A stretch of 64,000 nucleotides of DNA from NCBI RefSeq assembly GCF_030717945.1, contig NZ_JAVAIM010000001.1:1549131-1613130 (forward strand). Reading direction: 5' to 3'. The stretch is from Qipengyuania profundimaris (lineage in GTDB: Bacteria > Pseudomonadota > Alphaproteobacteria > Sphingomonadales > Sphingomonadaceae). Under the pieces are notes generated by a model, which made no database searches, was not told where the DNA came from, and saw only the letters and a list, made by a program, of their open reading frames with translations. The translations under genes were made by a program, and so were the position numbers. Shown one piece after another: positions 52,006 through 61,703 of the stretch (positions within the stretch are counted from its first letter, which is position 1; every line of letters begins with the position of its first letter).

Positions 52006-53442
52006 TCAGCCCCGCTCGGCCAGCTGACGCAGGTTGGCCTCGTGCTCGGCGCGGTCGATCTTGTACCGCGAGATACAATACAGCCCTGCCAACCACAGGA
52101 CGAGCAGCGACGGCGCATAGCCTGCGCCTAGCGCCCATAGAGTGTCCTCGGACACACTGCTCGGCTCGGCGCCTTCCGGGAAGGCGATTGCGGACAGAAT
52201 GACACCGGCAGCCAGCACGCCGAGGCCCTGTGTTGTCTTTCGGGTAAAGGTGATCGCCGCGTAATAGACGCCTTCGCTCCGTCGGCCGGTCTTCAACTGG
52301 TTCGCTTCCACCAGATCGGCGATCATCGAATAGGCAACCGCCGAAACCGCGATGATCAAAGCGAGGTCGATCACGTTGATTGCCAGCACCAACGGGAAAA
52401 GCAGCGGATCGCCGTTCTCGGGCATCGCGCCGATAAGACGAAGCAGCACGGGTGCTGGCTGGATCGTGAAGGCCAGCAGGCCCAGCATGATCGTGGCCTT
52501 CTTCTTACCCAATTTCCGGGTTGACCACGGGGCGAGAAGAAAGCCGAACAGCGCGGAGAAAAATACCGAGCAGGTCCAGATGAAGATCTGAAACTCGCTG
52601 AAGCCCCAGAAATAATTGAGGATCAGGAACGACAGCGAGGCCGCCAGGCCAGTCGCTACCGAGAAGAAAACCATGGCCAGGAAGAGCGCGATGAAGCTGC
52701 GTTCGCTGAGCGTTTCGATCATTTCGCGGAAGATGCGGCGGACGCTGTAGCGCTCGCCGGTGGCCACCGGGCGGTGCAGGTGGGGAATGCGATGGTGGGT
52801 TCCGAGAGCGGAGACCATGATGGCGAGGAAGATCGTGACGCTGCCGATGATGCCATAGGTTGCAAAGGCTTCCGGATCGCGCATCCCAAGCGGACCGGCG
52901 AGCAGGACGCCGAACATGATCACGCTCATGATATTGCCGCCCGCCCAGCCGAAGAACAGCCGGTAGGACTGGAGGCTGGTGCGCTCGTCGTAATCGGCTG
53001 CGAGCTCGGGGATTAGCGAGGTGCTGGGCGTCTCGTAGAATGTGATGAAGGTGCGGATCAGGATCGCGATGACCGTGAGGTAGAGGAATAATCCGGTCTT
53101 TCCCCAGTCGGGTGGATTCCAGAGCAGGAAGTAACTGAGCGCTACTGGAACGGCAGCAGCGTACATGAAGGGGTGGCGGCGGCCCCAGCGGCTGCGGAAA
53201 TTGTCCGACCAATAGCCGACCAGAGGATCGGACAGGGCATCGAAGACCAGTGCGATGAGGATGGCAAGGCCGACCAGTCCCGGCTCCAACCCGATTACCG
53301 TGCCGTAGAACAGCAACAGGAAATAATCGAAACCGTTGTTCTTAATGCCGAAAGCCGCCGCCCCGAACCCATGCGCGAGCTTCAGCCCGACCGACGGTTT
53401 ATCGCTGACGGGCAGGCCTGCGCCGCCACTGTGTGTTGCCAT
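52006..53442 (-). CDS. MFS transporter of the glycoside-pentoside-hexuronide (MelB-like) family
   Basis: The 478-aa protein has about 12 membrane helices. The family motif is FDALSDPLVGYWSDNFRSRWGRRHPF near residues 67-92 (Asp/Arg pairs in the loop after helix 2), typical of cation-coupled sugar symporters. The substrate is unknown and no sugar-degradation genes are adjacent. I choose ATG at 53440-53442 because GGAGAGA lies 4 bases upstream; a TTG five codons earlier would include that site. Confidence 0.88.
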   Translation of the reverse strand: MATHSGGAGLPVSDKPSVGLKLAHGFGAAAFGIKNNGFDYFLLLFYGTVIGLEPGLVGLAILIALVFDALSDPLVGYWSDNFRSRWGRRHPFMYAAAVPVALSYFLLWNPPDWGKTGLFLYLTVIAILIRTFITFYETPSTSLIPELAADYDERTSLQSYRLFFGWAGGNIMSVIMFGVLLAGPLGMRDPEAFATYGIIGSVTIFLAIMVSALGTHHRIPHLHRPVATGERYSVRRIFREMIETLSERSFIALFLAMVFFSVATGLAASLSFLILNYFWGFSEFQIFIWTCSVFFSALFGFLLAPWSTRKLGKKKATIMLGLLAFTIQPAPVLLRLIGAMPENGDPLLFPLVLAINVIDLALIIAVSAVAYSMIADLVEANQLKTGRRSEGVYYAAITFTRKTTQGLGVLAAGVILSAIAFPEGAEPSSVSEDTLWALGAGYAPSLLVLWLAGLYCISRYKIDRAEHEANLRQLAERG

Positions 53443-53489
53443 GTTTCTCTCCCACAAGGGAGGCTAGGGCAGGCATCCCTGCTTGGCAA

Positions 53490-53705
53490 TCAGCCCCAGC
53501 GCCCGGTTTCCATCCAGATCAGGAAGCGCCGCAACGGCAGCAGCCAGACGAGGCCGAGGACGAGGTATACCACGGTTTGGGCCAGCGCGTGCCAACCGCC
53601 GATCAGCTCGGGCACGTAGCGCGCAATGACAATGCCGTAGACCAGCAGCGCGGCTAGCAGGCCCAGCAGGCCGACGGGTATCCGCCAGGTCGGTTCGTCT
53701 CTCAT
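53490..53705 (-). CDS. DUF2842-type small membrane protein
   Basis: The 71-aa protein has two hydrophobic helices (about residues 10-30 and 41-60) and ends RRFLIWMETGRWG, the pattern of the alphaproteobacterial DUF2842 family of unknown function. Start ATG at 53703-53705, 10 bases after the formyl-THF cyclo-ligase stop, suggesting co-transcription with fau. Confidence 0.8.
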   Translation of the reverse strand: MRDEPTWRIPVGLLGLLAALLVYGIVIARYVPELIGGWHALAQTVVYLVLGLVWLLPLRRFLIWMETGRWG

Positions 53706-53715
53706 CGATGAGCCC

Positions 53716-54309
53716 TCATGCGAATGGTCCGTAAAAGCGAGTGGGAGTGACCACGGCTTGCAGACGCCTGTCATGTGCTTCTACCGGCAGCCAGTCGCAC
53801 TTCTGGCAATCCCATGCCATGCCGATCGCGACCGTTTCCGGATGGGCTTCCAGCCAGCGATCGTAATGCCCGCCACCTTGTCCGAGCCGCCCGCCGTTGT
53901 CGGTGAAACCGACGAGCGGAACTAGCAACACATCAGGGTGCATCAAAGGTGCTTCCGGAGATGGCTGCATCAGCCCGAACGGCCCTTCTTCCAAATCCTC
54001 CCCCTCGAAAGGATCGACGAGGCGCGCGAACTCCATCGGTGCGCCGCCACCCGCAAAGCGGGGCAGGGCGAGCTCGTGGCCGTGCTCCAGAAAGAATTTC
54101 GCGTAGGACGTAGCAGGCGCCTCATATGCATTCTCCCGGTACAGGCCGATCACGGCGCCGTCTGCAACCAGGTCAAGCAGCGGAGCAGGGGGGCGGTGGA
54201 AGACGAGTGCGCGCATGCTGTCCGGCAGAGCCTCGACATGCGCTTTGCGCGCGGCGCGAAGCTCTTGGCGCAGGTCGTCCTTGCTCGGAAGTGTCACGCT
54301 TGGAGGCAT
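53716..54309 (-). CDS. fau: 5-formyltetrahydrofolate cyclo-ligase
   Basis: The 197-aa enzyme converts 5-formyl-THF to 5,10-methenyl-THF with ATP. The N-terminal KDDLRQELRAARKAH is the ATP-binding start, and GFTDNGGRLGQGGGHYDRWL near residue 133 is the folate/ATP motif. It lies directly downstream of the 6S RNA gene, the same zapA-6S-fau order known from many Proteobacteria. Confidence 0.93.
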   Translation of the reverse strand: MPPSVTLPSKDDLRQELRAARKAHVEALPDSMRALVFHRPPAPLLDLVADGAVIGLYRENAYEAPATSYAKFFLEHGHELALPRFAGGGAPMEFARLVDPFEGEDLEEGPFGLMQPSPEAPLMHPDVLLVPLVGFTDNGGRLGQGGGHYDRWLEAHPETVAIGMAWDCQKCDWLPVEAHDRRLQAVVTPTRFYGPFA

Positions 54310-54321
54310 CCTGTCTGCGAT

Positions 54322-54517
54322 GGTGTGGCGGGACCACCATGGGTCGTTACCTTGAAATCCTCTGACGCCTAAAACGTCAGGTGGGCGCCGTATACCCCGG
54401 TTCCTGGGTTCCGTTCCGAAAAACGCAGTGGCCCGTGTTCCAGGGCAGGGACAGCTCCCTAGGATTGCTTATAGCCTCAGGGATATTCATGCGGCTCGTG
54501 CCGGGCAGCCCCGCCAC
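54322..54517 (-). ncRNA. ssrS: 6S RNA
   Basis: In the zapA-fau gap the minus strand encodes an RNA whose ends pair perfectly: GTGGCGGG near the 5' end (54510-54517) with CCCGCCAC near the 3' end (54325-54332). Between them long imperfect helices enclose a central region, as expected for the sigma-70-RNA-polymerase decoy 6S RNA. The length of about 195 bases is near the usual 160-190. Ends are estimated from the promoter and closing stem. Confidence 0.75.
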
Positions 54518-54522
54518 CACGC

Positions 54523-54551
54523 TATTTAGGATGCGCGCGGTCAGCTCTCAA
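54523..54551 (-). promoter_or_regulatory. sigma-70-type promoter of 6S RNA, -35 inside zapA
   Basis: On the minus strand TTGAGA at 54546-54551 and TAAATA at 54523-54528 are 17 bases apart. The -35 element consists of the last sense codons of zapA. Transcription would start near 54516. Confidence 0.6.
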
Positions 54552-54858
54552 GGGTGGTGGCCGCATTCTCCAGCGCACCGGCGATGCGTTCGAGCTGGGT
54601 AGCGAGCCGGGCGCTGTCGAAATCCGGAGCTGTTGGCGGGGGAGGCGGCGGTGGGGCGCTTTGAGCCTCGTCCAGCTCGTCGGCCAAAAGAAGGGCCGCA
54701 AACAGGAGGTTTTTCGCTTCCTGATTGGAAAGATTGGCACCCATCGTGCTCAGCTTGTTGTCGATCACCCCGGCAAGACGCTCGATATGCGCTTCCTGAC
54801 CATCTTGGCAGGCGACGGTGTAATTACGCCCGCCGACTTTCAGCCTTACATCGCTCAT
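54541..54858 (-). CDS. zapA: cell division protein ZapA
   Basis: The 105-aa protein begins with the ZapA fold MSDVRLKVGGRNYTVACQDG and the coiled helix ERLAGVIDNKLSTMG. It bundles FtsZ filaments at the division site. Unusually, residues 68-77 contain seven consecutive Pro in a Pro-rich linker before the C-terminal helix. Start ATG at 54856-54858, overlapping the upstream coiled-coil gene by 4 bases. Confidence 0.9.
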   Translation of the reverse strand: MSDVRLKVGGRNYTVACQDGQEAHIERLAGVIDNKLSTMGANLSNQEAKNLLFAALLLADELDEAQSAPPPPPPPTAPDFDSARLATQLERIAGALENAATTLES

Positions 54859-55073
54859 TTCTCGAGGCTTTCGATCAACGTATCGAGTTCGGCAAGGCTG
54901 CTTTGGACCTGTTTGCGCAGGGCCTCGTGCCGCTGCGCGAGATCGCAATTGCCAGCATCGTCGTTCTCGGGCGCGGCGTTGCTGGAATGGCGCGCGAGCG
55001 CCGCCTGTGTTTCGATCCGGCTCAGCGCACGGTCGATCCGGTCCATTGCCTGGGTGATGCGTTCTGCCGACAT
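54855..55073 (-). CDS. small coiled-coil protein coupled to zapA (72 aa)
   Basis: The product is a heptad-rich, charged helical protein (MSAERITQAMDRIDRALSRI at the start, SLAELDTLIESLEK at the end) with no Cys pair or membrane segment. I do not recognise a function. The overlap ATGA with zapA indicates joint translation, so a role with ZapA/FtsZ is plausible by context. Start ATG at 55071-55073; a TATAAT-like element at 55100-55105 (minus strand) may be its -10. Confidence 0.7.
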   Translation of the reverse strand: MSAERITQAMDRIDRALSRIETQAALARHSSNAAPENDDAGNCDLAQRHEALRKQVQSSLAELDTLIESLEK

Positions 55074-55247
55074 GATGTCCCGAATTACCAAGATTGCCGA
55101 TTATAGGCAAAGCCTTGCAACGTCCTGTTGATAAGTTGGGTCAGCCCGGGGCCGCCTGTGCATGGCCCGGTAGCCGCCTTGACCTGCCGCCTCCCCTCCG
55201 CGATGGCTTCCGCGCGTCGAATCGGCCCTTTTCCGGAGAGCATTAGC

Positions 55248-57239
55248 ATGAGCCTTGAAACGTCCCGCATGGTCAAGATGGCCAACGCCATCCGGGCACT
55301 TTCGATGGATGCGGTGCAGGCGGCGAATTCGGGACATCCCGGCATGCCGATGGGTATGGCCGACGTCGCCACGGTTTTGTGGGGCGAATATCTGAAGCAC
55401 GATCCCAAGACGCCCGACTGGGCCGATCGCGACCGCTTCGTGCTGTCTGCCGGTCATGGGTCCATGCTGATCTACGCGCTGCTCCACCTCTCGGGCTACG
55501 ATGCGCCGACAACCGAAGACATCCGCAATTTCCGCCAGCTCGGCAGCCCTTGCGCGGGGCACCCGGAAAACTTCCTTCTCGCCGGAGTGGAATGCACCAC
55601 CGGTCCGCTGGGGCAGGGCCTCGCGATGGCAGTCGGCATGGCAATCGCAGAGCGCAAGCTGAACGCCGATTTCGGTGACAATCTGGTCGATCACCGGACT
55701 TGGGTGATCGCGGGCGATGGCTGCCTGATGGAAGGCATCAACCACGAAGCGATTGGGTTGGCGGGGCATCTCAAGCTCGGCCGGATGAACGTGCTGTGGG
55801 ACGACAACAATATCACCATCGATGGGTCGACCGACCTTTCGACCAGCGAGAACATCAAGGCGCGCTACGAAGCGACCGGCTGGCATGTAGTCAGCTGCAA
55901 CGGCCATGATTTCGATGACATCCGCCGCGCGCTGGACGAGGCGGTGGCGGACGAACGCCCCTCGCTCATCGCTTGCAGCACTGTCATCGGCAAAGGCTCG
56001 CCGAACAAGCAGGGCACCAGCGCAACCCACGGTGCACCGCTGGGCGATGACGAGATCGCCGCCGCTCGCGACTTGCTCGGCTGGGACGCGAAGCCCTTCG
56101 AAATCCCCGAACAGGTGCTGGCCGACTGGCGCGGCACTGCCGAAAACGGGCAGAACGCTTATCGTACTTGGCTTGACCGCCTATCAAACGACGGTCGCCG
56201 CGCCGACTTCGAGCGGCGCATGGCGGGCGAGCTGCCCGAAAGCTTCAGTCTCGACGACTATATCGGCAAGCTCATCGCCGAACCGCAGAAGGTCGCAACG
56301 CGCAAGGCCAGCGAGATGGCACTGGCGCAGATCAACGGCCAGCTGACCGAGACCATGGGCGGCAGTGCCGACCTGACCGGCTCGAACAACACCAAGGCCG
56401 GGGGCATCGGCCCTTTCACCGCGGACGATTATTCGGGTCGCTATATCTATTACGGCATCCGCGAATTCGGCATGGCCGCCGCGATGAACGGCATGGCGCT
56501 GCATGGCGGGGTAATTCCCTATGGCGGCACATTCCTGGTGTTCACCGACTATTGCCGCGGAGCGATCCGGCTTTCGGCGTTGCAGGAAGCGCGCGTGATC
56601 TACGTGATGACGCACGACAGCATCGGCCTTGGAGAGGATGGTCCAACCCATCAGCCGATCGAGCATGTCCAGTCGCTGCGGATGATCCCGAACCTCCTTG
56701 TCATGCGGCCTGCCGATGCGGTGGAGACAGCCGAGTGCTGGGACATCGCTTTGCGCGAAAAGGACCGCCCGACCGTCCTCGCGCTCAGCCGCCAGAACCT
56801 GCCGCAGGTTCGCAACACGCCGGACGAGACCGGCATGTGCGCGAAGGGCGCCTACCGCCTCAAACAGGCTAGCGCAGAGCGGCGCGTCATCCTGATCGCG
56901 ACCGGTTCCGAAGTGCACGTCGCGCTGGAATGCGCCGAGCAGCTGGAACAGCAGGGCATTGGCGCGGATGTCGTTTCGATGGTCTGCACCGAACTTTTCG
57001 ACGAGCAGGACGAAAGCTACAAGGCTGACCTTCTGCCGAATGTCGATCCCGGCAAGATACTGCGGGTCAGCATCGAAGCAGGCACGACCTTCGGGTGGGA
57101 GCGCTATACCATGGCCAATGGCCTCAACATCGGTATCGACCGCTTCGGCGCCAGTGCGCCGGCGCCCGACCTGTTCGAGAAATTCGGCATCACCGCGGAC
57201 GCGATCGTCCCGCAAATTATGAACAAATTGAACGGCTAA
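55248..57239 (+). CDS. tkt: transketolase
   Basis: The 663-aa TPP enzyme moves two-carbon units in the pentose-phosphate pathway. Family segments are SGHPGMPMGMAD near residue 27, the TPP motif GDGCLMEGINHEA near 155, and GLGEDGPTHQPIEH near residue 463. GGAGAG at 55235-55240 precedes the ATG at 55248. It is first in a tkt-gap-pgk-thioesterase run with spacers of 15 and 10 bases, then overlap. Confidence 0.97.
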   Translation: MSLETSRMVKMANAIRALSMDAVQAANSGHPGMPMGMADVATVLWGEYLKHDPKTPDWADRDRFVLSAGHGSMLIYALLHLSGYDAPTTEDIRNFRQLGSPCAGHPENFLLAGVECTTGPLGQGLAMAVGMAIAERKLNADFGDNLVDHRTWVIAGDGCLMEGINHEAIGLAGHLKLGRMNVLWDDNNITIDGSTDLSTSENIKARYEATGWHVVSCNGHDFDDIRRALDEAVADERPSLIACSTVIGKGSPNKQGTSATHGAPLGDDEIAAARDLLGWDAKPFEIPEQVLADWRGTAENGQNAYRTWLDRLSNDGRRADFERRMAGELPESFSLDDYIGKLIAEPQKVATRKASEMALAQINGQLTETMGGSADLTGSNNTKAGGIGPFTADDYSGRYIYYGIREFGMAAAMNGMALHGGVIPYGGTFLVFTDYCRGAIRLSALQEARVIYVMTHDSIGLGEDGPTHQPIEHVQSLRMIPNLLVMRPADAVETAECWDIALREKDRPTVLALSRQNLPQVRNTPDETGMCAKGAYRLKQASAERRVILIATGSEVHVALECAEQLEQQGIGADVVSMVCTELFDEQDESYKADLLPNVDPGKILRVSIEAGTTFGWERYTMANGLNIGIDRFGASAPAPDLFEKFGITADAIVPQIMNKLNG

Positions 57240-57254
57240 GCAGGAGTTTCTTCC

Positions 57255-58262
57255 ATGGCGACGAAGGTTGCAATCAACGGTTTCGGACGTATCGGCCGCC
57301 TCGTGGCGCGCGCCATTCTGGAGCGTGACGATCACGATCTCGACCTGGTCAGTATCAACGACCTGGCCGACACCAAGGCGAATGCGCTGCTGTTCCAGTA
57401 TGACAGCACGCACGGCCGCTTCCCCGGCACGGTCGAGACCGGCGACAACGCCATCATCGTCAACGGCAAGAGCATCGCGGTCACCAGCGAGCGTGAGCCC
57501 GGCAAGCTTCCGCATGGCGAGCAGGGTATCGACATCGTGCTCGAGTGCACGGGCTTCTTCCAGTCCGACGAAGCCTGCCGTCCGCATCTCGATGCGGGTG
57601 CCAAGCGCGTGCTGATCTCGGCGCCGGCCAAGAACGTTTCCGCGACCATCGTCTACGGCGTGAACCACGAAGTGCTGAACGCCGAAGATGTGATCGTCTC
57701 GAACGCCAGCTGCACCACCAACTGCCTCTCGCCGATGGCCAAGGTGCTGCACGACACGGTCGGGATCGAGCGCGGCTTCATGACCACGATCCACAGCTAC
57801 ACCAACGACCAGCGCATGCTCGACCAGATGCATGGCGACATGCGCCGTGCCCGCGGCGGTGCGCAGAACATGATCCCGACCACCACCGGCGCTGCCCGCG
57901 CGGTCGGCCTCGTCCTTCCCGAACTGGCCGGCAAGCTCGACGGCAGCTCGGTCCGCGTGCCGACGCCGAATGTCAGCCTCGTCGATCTCGTCTTCACCCC
58001 CGGCCGCGACACCAGCGCCGAGGAGCTGAATGCGGCGCTGAAGGAAGCGGCAGAAGGCAAGATGAAGGGCGTGCTCGACTATACCGACCAGCCGCTCGTC
58101 AGCTCGGACTTCAACCACTATCCCGCCAGCTCGACCATCGACAGCCTCGAGACCAGCGTGATGGAAGGCAAGCTCGCCCGTGTCGTCAGCTGGTACGACA
58201 ATGAATGGGGCTTCTCGAACCGCATGCTCGACACCGCCGGCGTGATGGCGAAGTTCCTGTAA
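57255..58262 (+). CDS. gap: glyceraldehyde-3-phosphate dehydrogenase, type I
   Basis: The 335-aa enzyme oxidises glyceraldehyde 3-phosphate to 1,3-bisphosphoglycerate. The NAD-binding start is [16 protein letters not shown] and the catalytic Cys153 is in [10 protein letters not shown]. The C-terminal [12 protein letters not shown] is typical. It is followed after 10 bases by pgk. Confidence 0.97.
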   Translation: MATKVAINGFGRIGRLVARAILERDDHDLDLVSINDLADTKANALLFQYDSTHGRFPGTVETGDNAIIVNGKSIAVTSEREPGKLPHGEQGIDIVLECTGFFQSDEACRPHLDAGAKRVLISAPAKNVSATIVYGVNHEVLNAEDVIVSNASCTTNCLSPMAKVLHDTVGIERGFMTTIHSYTNDQRMLDQMHGDMRRARGGAQNMIPTTTGAARAVGLVLPELAGKLDGSSVRVPTPNVSLVDLVFTPGRDTSAEELNAALKEAAEGKMKGVLDYTDQPLVSSDFNHYPASSTIDSLETSVMEGKLARVVSWYDNEWGFSNRMLDTAGVMAKFL

Positions 58263-58272
58263 GGACTATTCG

Positions 58273-59472
58273 ATGAGCAATTTCAGGACCCTGGACGACC
58301 TTGACGATATCACCGGCAAGGTCGCGCTGGTACGCGTCGATCTCAATCTTCCGATGAAGGACGGGTCGGCCACCGATGTCACGCGGGTAGAGGCGGTGAA
58401 ACCCACGATCCTCGAACTCGCCGACAAGGGCGCCAAGGTCCTGTTGCTCGCGCATTACGGCCGTCCCAAGGGACAGCGCCACTCGACCATGTCGACCAGC
58501 TTCGTGCAGGGCGATGTCGAAAAGGTGCTCGGCAAGGAGATCATGTTCATTCCCGAGGTCATGGGCCCGGTGGTCGAACAGTCGATCGGCATTCTCGGCA
58601 ATGGCGATATCGGCCTGCTCGACAACGTCCGCTTCTGGCCCGGCGAGGAAGCCAACGATCCGGACTTCGCCAAGGGCATCGCCGCTCATGGCGATTTCTA
58701 CGTCAACGATGCCTTCTCCGCCGCGCACCGCGCGCACGCCTCGACCGAGGGGCTGGCGCACCATCTGCCATCTTACGCTGGTCGTGCAATGGAGGCGGAA
58801 TTGAAGGCGCTCGATGCCGCGCTCGGCAACCCGGAACAGCCGGTGGCGGCAGTGGTCGGCGGGGCGAAGGTCTCGACCAAGCTGGACGTGCTCGAAAACC
58901 TCGTCGGCAAGGTCCAGCACCTGATCATCGGCGGCGGGATGGCAAATACCTTTCTCGCCGCGAAGGGTGTCGATGTCGGCAAATCGCTGTGCGAGCACGA
59001 CCTCACCGATACGGCCAGCCGCATCATGGACGAGGCGGACCACGCCGGTTGCACGGTGCATCTGCCGTATGACGTCGTAGTCGCGAAGGAATTCGCCGCC
59101 AATCCCGCGTCGCTACGCACCTGCAACGTCCACGAGGTAGCCAATGACGAGATGATCCTCGACGTCGGCCCGCTCGCGACCGAGGCGCTGGGCGACGTGC
59201 TCAAGACCTGCCGCACGCTTGTGTGGAACGGTCCCATGGGGGCCTTCGAGACCGAACCTTTCGACGCCGCCACGGTCGCCTTGGCTAAGACGGCCGCCGC
59301 TTTGACGCAGGACGGCTCGCTGATCTCCGTGGCTGGCGGGGGCGATACCGTCGCCGCGCTAGCTCACGCAGGTGTGAAGAATGACTTCACTTTCGTTTCG
59401 ACCGCCGGGGGCGCCTTCCTCGAATGGATGGAAGGCAAGGACCTGCCGGGCGTTGCCGCGTTGACAGCATGA
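58273..59472 (+). CDS. pgk: phosphoglycerate kinase
   Basis: The 399-aa kinase makes ATP from 1,3-bisphosphoglycerate. Visible family parts are VRVDLNLPM near residue 20, the LAHYGRPKG loop, [14 protein letters not shown] near residue 145, and [15 protein letters not shown] near residue 195. The sequence HYGRPKG replaces the more common HLGRPKG. Its stop overlaps the thioesterase start. Confidence 0.97.
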   Translation: MSNFRTLDDLDDITGKVALVRVDLNLPMKDGSATDVTRVEAVKPTILELADKGAKVLLLAHYGRPKGQRHSTMSTSFVQGDVEKVLGKEIMFIPEVMGPVVEQSIGILGNGDIGLLDNVRFWPGEEANDPDFAKGIAAHGDFYVNDAFSAAHRAHASTEGLAHHLPSYAGRAMEAELKALDAALGNPEQPVAAVVGGAKVSTKLDVLENLVGKVQHLIIGGGMANTFLAAKGVDVGKSLCEHDLTDTASRIMDEADHAGCTVHLPYDVVVAKEFAANPASLRTCNVHEVANDEMILDVGPLATEALGDVLKTCRTLVWNGPMGAFETEPFDAATVALAKTAAALTQDGSLISVAGGGDTVAALAHAGVKNDFTFVSTAGGAFLEWMEGKDLPGVAALTA

Positions 59473-59927
59473 GCGAGAACGAAGCTGTCGGATCGGGCGG
59501 CGGGTTGATCCCGGTCACCGAAGGCGAATTCGCAGGCTGGTCCACCTGGAACAGCGATGCTTTCGAGCAGCGCGCCGGTCCGTTCTACGAGCGCCGCGAT
59601 GAGGATGGCGATTACGTATCCGCTTTCCGCGCGGAAGAACGGCACATGAATGGTGCCGGCTTCATGCACGGCGGCTGCCTGATGACTTTTGCCGATAGCG
59701 CACTGTTCACCATCGCCACCGATGCTCTGGCGGAGTCGCATGGCGTGACGATGCATCTTGCGGGCGACTTTCTCGATCCTGCACGAGTCGGCCAGCTGAT
59801 CGAAGCACGCGGCGAAGTCGTGCGGGCTGGCGGCAAGACGATCTACGTCGTCGGCAAGATCACCGCCGATGGCACTCCGGTGCTCAGCTTCAACGGGATC
59901 ATCCGCAAAATCACCCGCAGGGACTGA
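59469..59927 (+). CDS. PaaI-type hotdog-fold thioesterase
   Basis: The 152-aa single-hotdog protein has the signature [14 protein letters not shown] near residue 65, where the His-Gly-Gly-Cys and Asp line the active site of PaaI-type acyl-CoA thioesterases. The substrate is unknown. Its ATG overlaps the pgk stop (ATGA), so it is translationally coupled to glycolysis genes. It ends directly adjacent to the convergent flavodoxin-like gene. Confidence 0.87.
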   Translation: MSENEAVGSGGGLIPVTEGEFAGWSTWNSDAFEQRAGPFYERRDEDGDYVSAFRAEERHMNGAGFMHGGCLMTFADSALFTIATDALAESHGVTMHLAGDFLDPARVGQLIEARGEVVRAGGKTIYVVGKITADGTPVLSFNGIIRKITRRD

Positions 59928-60686
59928 TCAACGATACTCCGGATTGGGCGCGTCGAAGCGGTAGCCTTCCTTCCACAGATCAACCGTATTACCCCATGCC
60001 GGTATGCCGCCAGCATCTTTCAGCATGCGCGCGAAATGCATCAGGTTCCACGTCATGAAAGTCGTGTTCCGGCGGGTAAAGTCGTTGTCGAAGCCGACAT
60101 AGCCGCTGCCATCTTCCTTTGCGTCGCCATAGCTGGGGCCGGGCCCCGCTTCGCCGATCCATCCCGCGTCGGCTTGCGGTGGTATGGTGTAGCCGACGTG
60201 CTGGAGCGAGTAGAGCACGCCCATGCCGACATGCTTGATGCCGTCCTCGTTGCCGGTGACGATGCAGCCGCCGACTTTGCCGTAAAAGGTATATTGCCCT
60301 TTGTCGTTGGTCTGGCCGGAATGCGCATAGAGCCGCTCGATCAGCCGCTGGCAAACGGAAGATTTCTCGCCCAGCCAGATCGGGGTTCCGACGATGAGGA
60401 TGTCGGCGCCTTGGACCTTCTTCCAGATGCTCGGCCAGTCATCCTGTTCTGCGCCTTGCTCGCTCATATCGGGATACACCCCCGGCGCGATGGCATGATC
60501 GACCAGCCGGACCGTCTCCAGGGCGACGCTGTTCTTCACGAGGATAGCTTCGGCAAGGCCCAGCAGCTTGTCGGTGTGCGATCCCTGCGGCGAGGGCTTC
60601 AGCGTGCAATTGATCGTCAGTGCCTTCAAATCGGAAAAGTCGGTCGTATTGTCCTTGCAGAGTTGCTCTTGCGTATCGTCGAGCAT
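59928..60686 (-). CDS. flavodoxin-fold NAD(P)H-dependent oxidoreductase
   Basis: The 252-aa protein has a flavodoxin-like fold: LTINCTLKPSPQGSHTDKLL (FMN phosphate loop) near residue 24, ADILIVGTPIWLGE near 96, and FYGKVGGCIVTGNEDG near 139. It probably reduces quinones or other acceptors with FMN. Length is above WrbA (about 200 aa). The ATG at 60684-60686 has GAGGAGA upstream. It is divergent from the aldolase gene. Confidence 0.85.
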   Translation of the reverse strand: MLDDTQEQLCKDNTTDFSDLKALTINCTLKPSPQGSHTDKLLGLAEAILVKNSVALETVRLVDHAIAPGVYPDMSEQGAEQDDWPSIWKKVQGADILIVGTPIWLGEKSSVCQRLIERLYAHSGQTNDKGQYTFYGKVGGCIVTGNEDGIKHVGMGVLYSLQHVGYTIPPQADAGWIGEAGPGPSYGDAKEDGSGYVGFDNDFTRRNTTFMTWNLMHFARMLKDAGGIPAWGNTVDLWKEGYRFDAPNPEYR

Positions 60687-60812
60687 CCAATTCTCCTCTT
60701 CTCTCCAACCAATACGTCCCGGCACGGCATAAGTTACCCGTGCGCTGTTGCAGGTGCGAAACCGCTTGGCTAAGGCGCGCGCATACGAATGCACAGGCAC
60801 GAGGATTTCCCG

Positions 60813-61700
60813 ATGACTTTCGATGAGATGAAGGCGCGCGTCGCCACCGGCCAGGGCTTTATCGCAGCGCTTGACCAGTCGGGCGGCTCCACGCCCAAGG
60901 CGCTGAAGGGCTATGGCGTCGAGGACAGCGCCTGGACCACCGAAGACGAAATGTTCGGCCTCATCCACGAAATGCGTCAGCGCATCATCGAGGCGCCGTG
61001 CTTCGGCAATGGCAAGGTCATCGGTGCCATCCTGTTCGAAAAGACGATGGACGGCGAAAGTGGCGGCAAAAGCGTGCCTGCGCGCTTGAAGGAACGCGGC
61101 ATCGTCCCCTTCCTCAAGGTCGACAAGGGCCTGGAAGACGAGCGTGACGGGGCCCAGCTGATGAAGCCTAATCCGGGTCTCGAAGACATGTGCCGCCGCG
61201 CCAAGGACCTCGGTGTTTTCGGCACCAAGATGCGCTCGGTGGTGAAGTCTGCCAATCCGGTCGGCATCAAGGAAGCGGTGCGCCAGCAATTTGCCGAAGG
61301 TGCGCGCATCCTGTCGACCGGTCTCGTGCCCATGCTGGAGCCGGAATACGACATCACTGCCACGGACCGCGCGGAAGGCGAAGCGATCCTGCTGGAAGCG
61401 ATCGAGGAAGGCCTCGATGCGCTGCCCGACGGTCAGCAGGTCATGCTCAAGCTCTCGATCCCGAAGACGGCAGGCCTCTATTCCGGTCTGACCAATCACC
61501 CCAAGGTGCTGCGCGTCGTCGCGCTGTCGGGTGGTTATTCGACGGACGAGGCTTGCGCCGAACTAGCAAAGAATCCCGGCATGATCGCGAGCTTCAGCCG
61601 CGGCCTGCTGCAGGATCTACGGCACAACCAGAGCGACGAGGATTTCGACGGCACGCTGTCGACCGCGATCGACCAGATTCACGCTGCGAGTGTTACTTGA
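60813..61700 (+). CDS. fda: class I fructose-bisphosphate aldolase
   Basis: The 295-aa Schiff-base aldolase splits fructose 1,6-bisphosphate. It begins with AALDQSGGSTPKAL near residue 20 and contains PFLKVDKGLEDE near 98, LVPMLEPEYDI near 177 and VMLKLSIPKTAGLY near 210, where a Lys forms the Schiff base. It is the metal-independent bacterial class I type. The ATG at 60813 has GAGGA 7 bases upstream. It lies one gene away from tkt-gap-pgk. Confidence 0.93.
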   Translation: MTFDEMKARVATGQGFIAALDQSGGSTPKALKGYGVEDSAWTTEDEMFGLIHEMRQRIIEAPCFGNGKVIGAILFEKTMDGESGGKSVPARLKERGIVPFLKVDKGLEDERDGAQLMKPNPGLEDMCRRAKDLGVFGTKMRSVVKSANPVGIKEAVRQQFAEGARILSTGLVPMLEPEYDITATDRAEGEAILLEAIEEGLDALPDGQQVMLKLSIPKTAGLYSGLTNHPKVLRVVALSGGYSTDEACAELAKNPGMIASFSRGLLQDLRHNQSDEDFDGTLSTAIDQIHAASVT

Positions 61701-61703
61701 CGC

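Noticed and set aside
56184-58118. 644-codon frame antisense to tkt and gap
   Set aside because: Spans two certain genes and has no recognisable family; a shadow frame.
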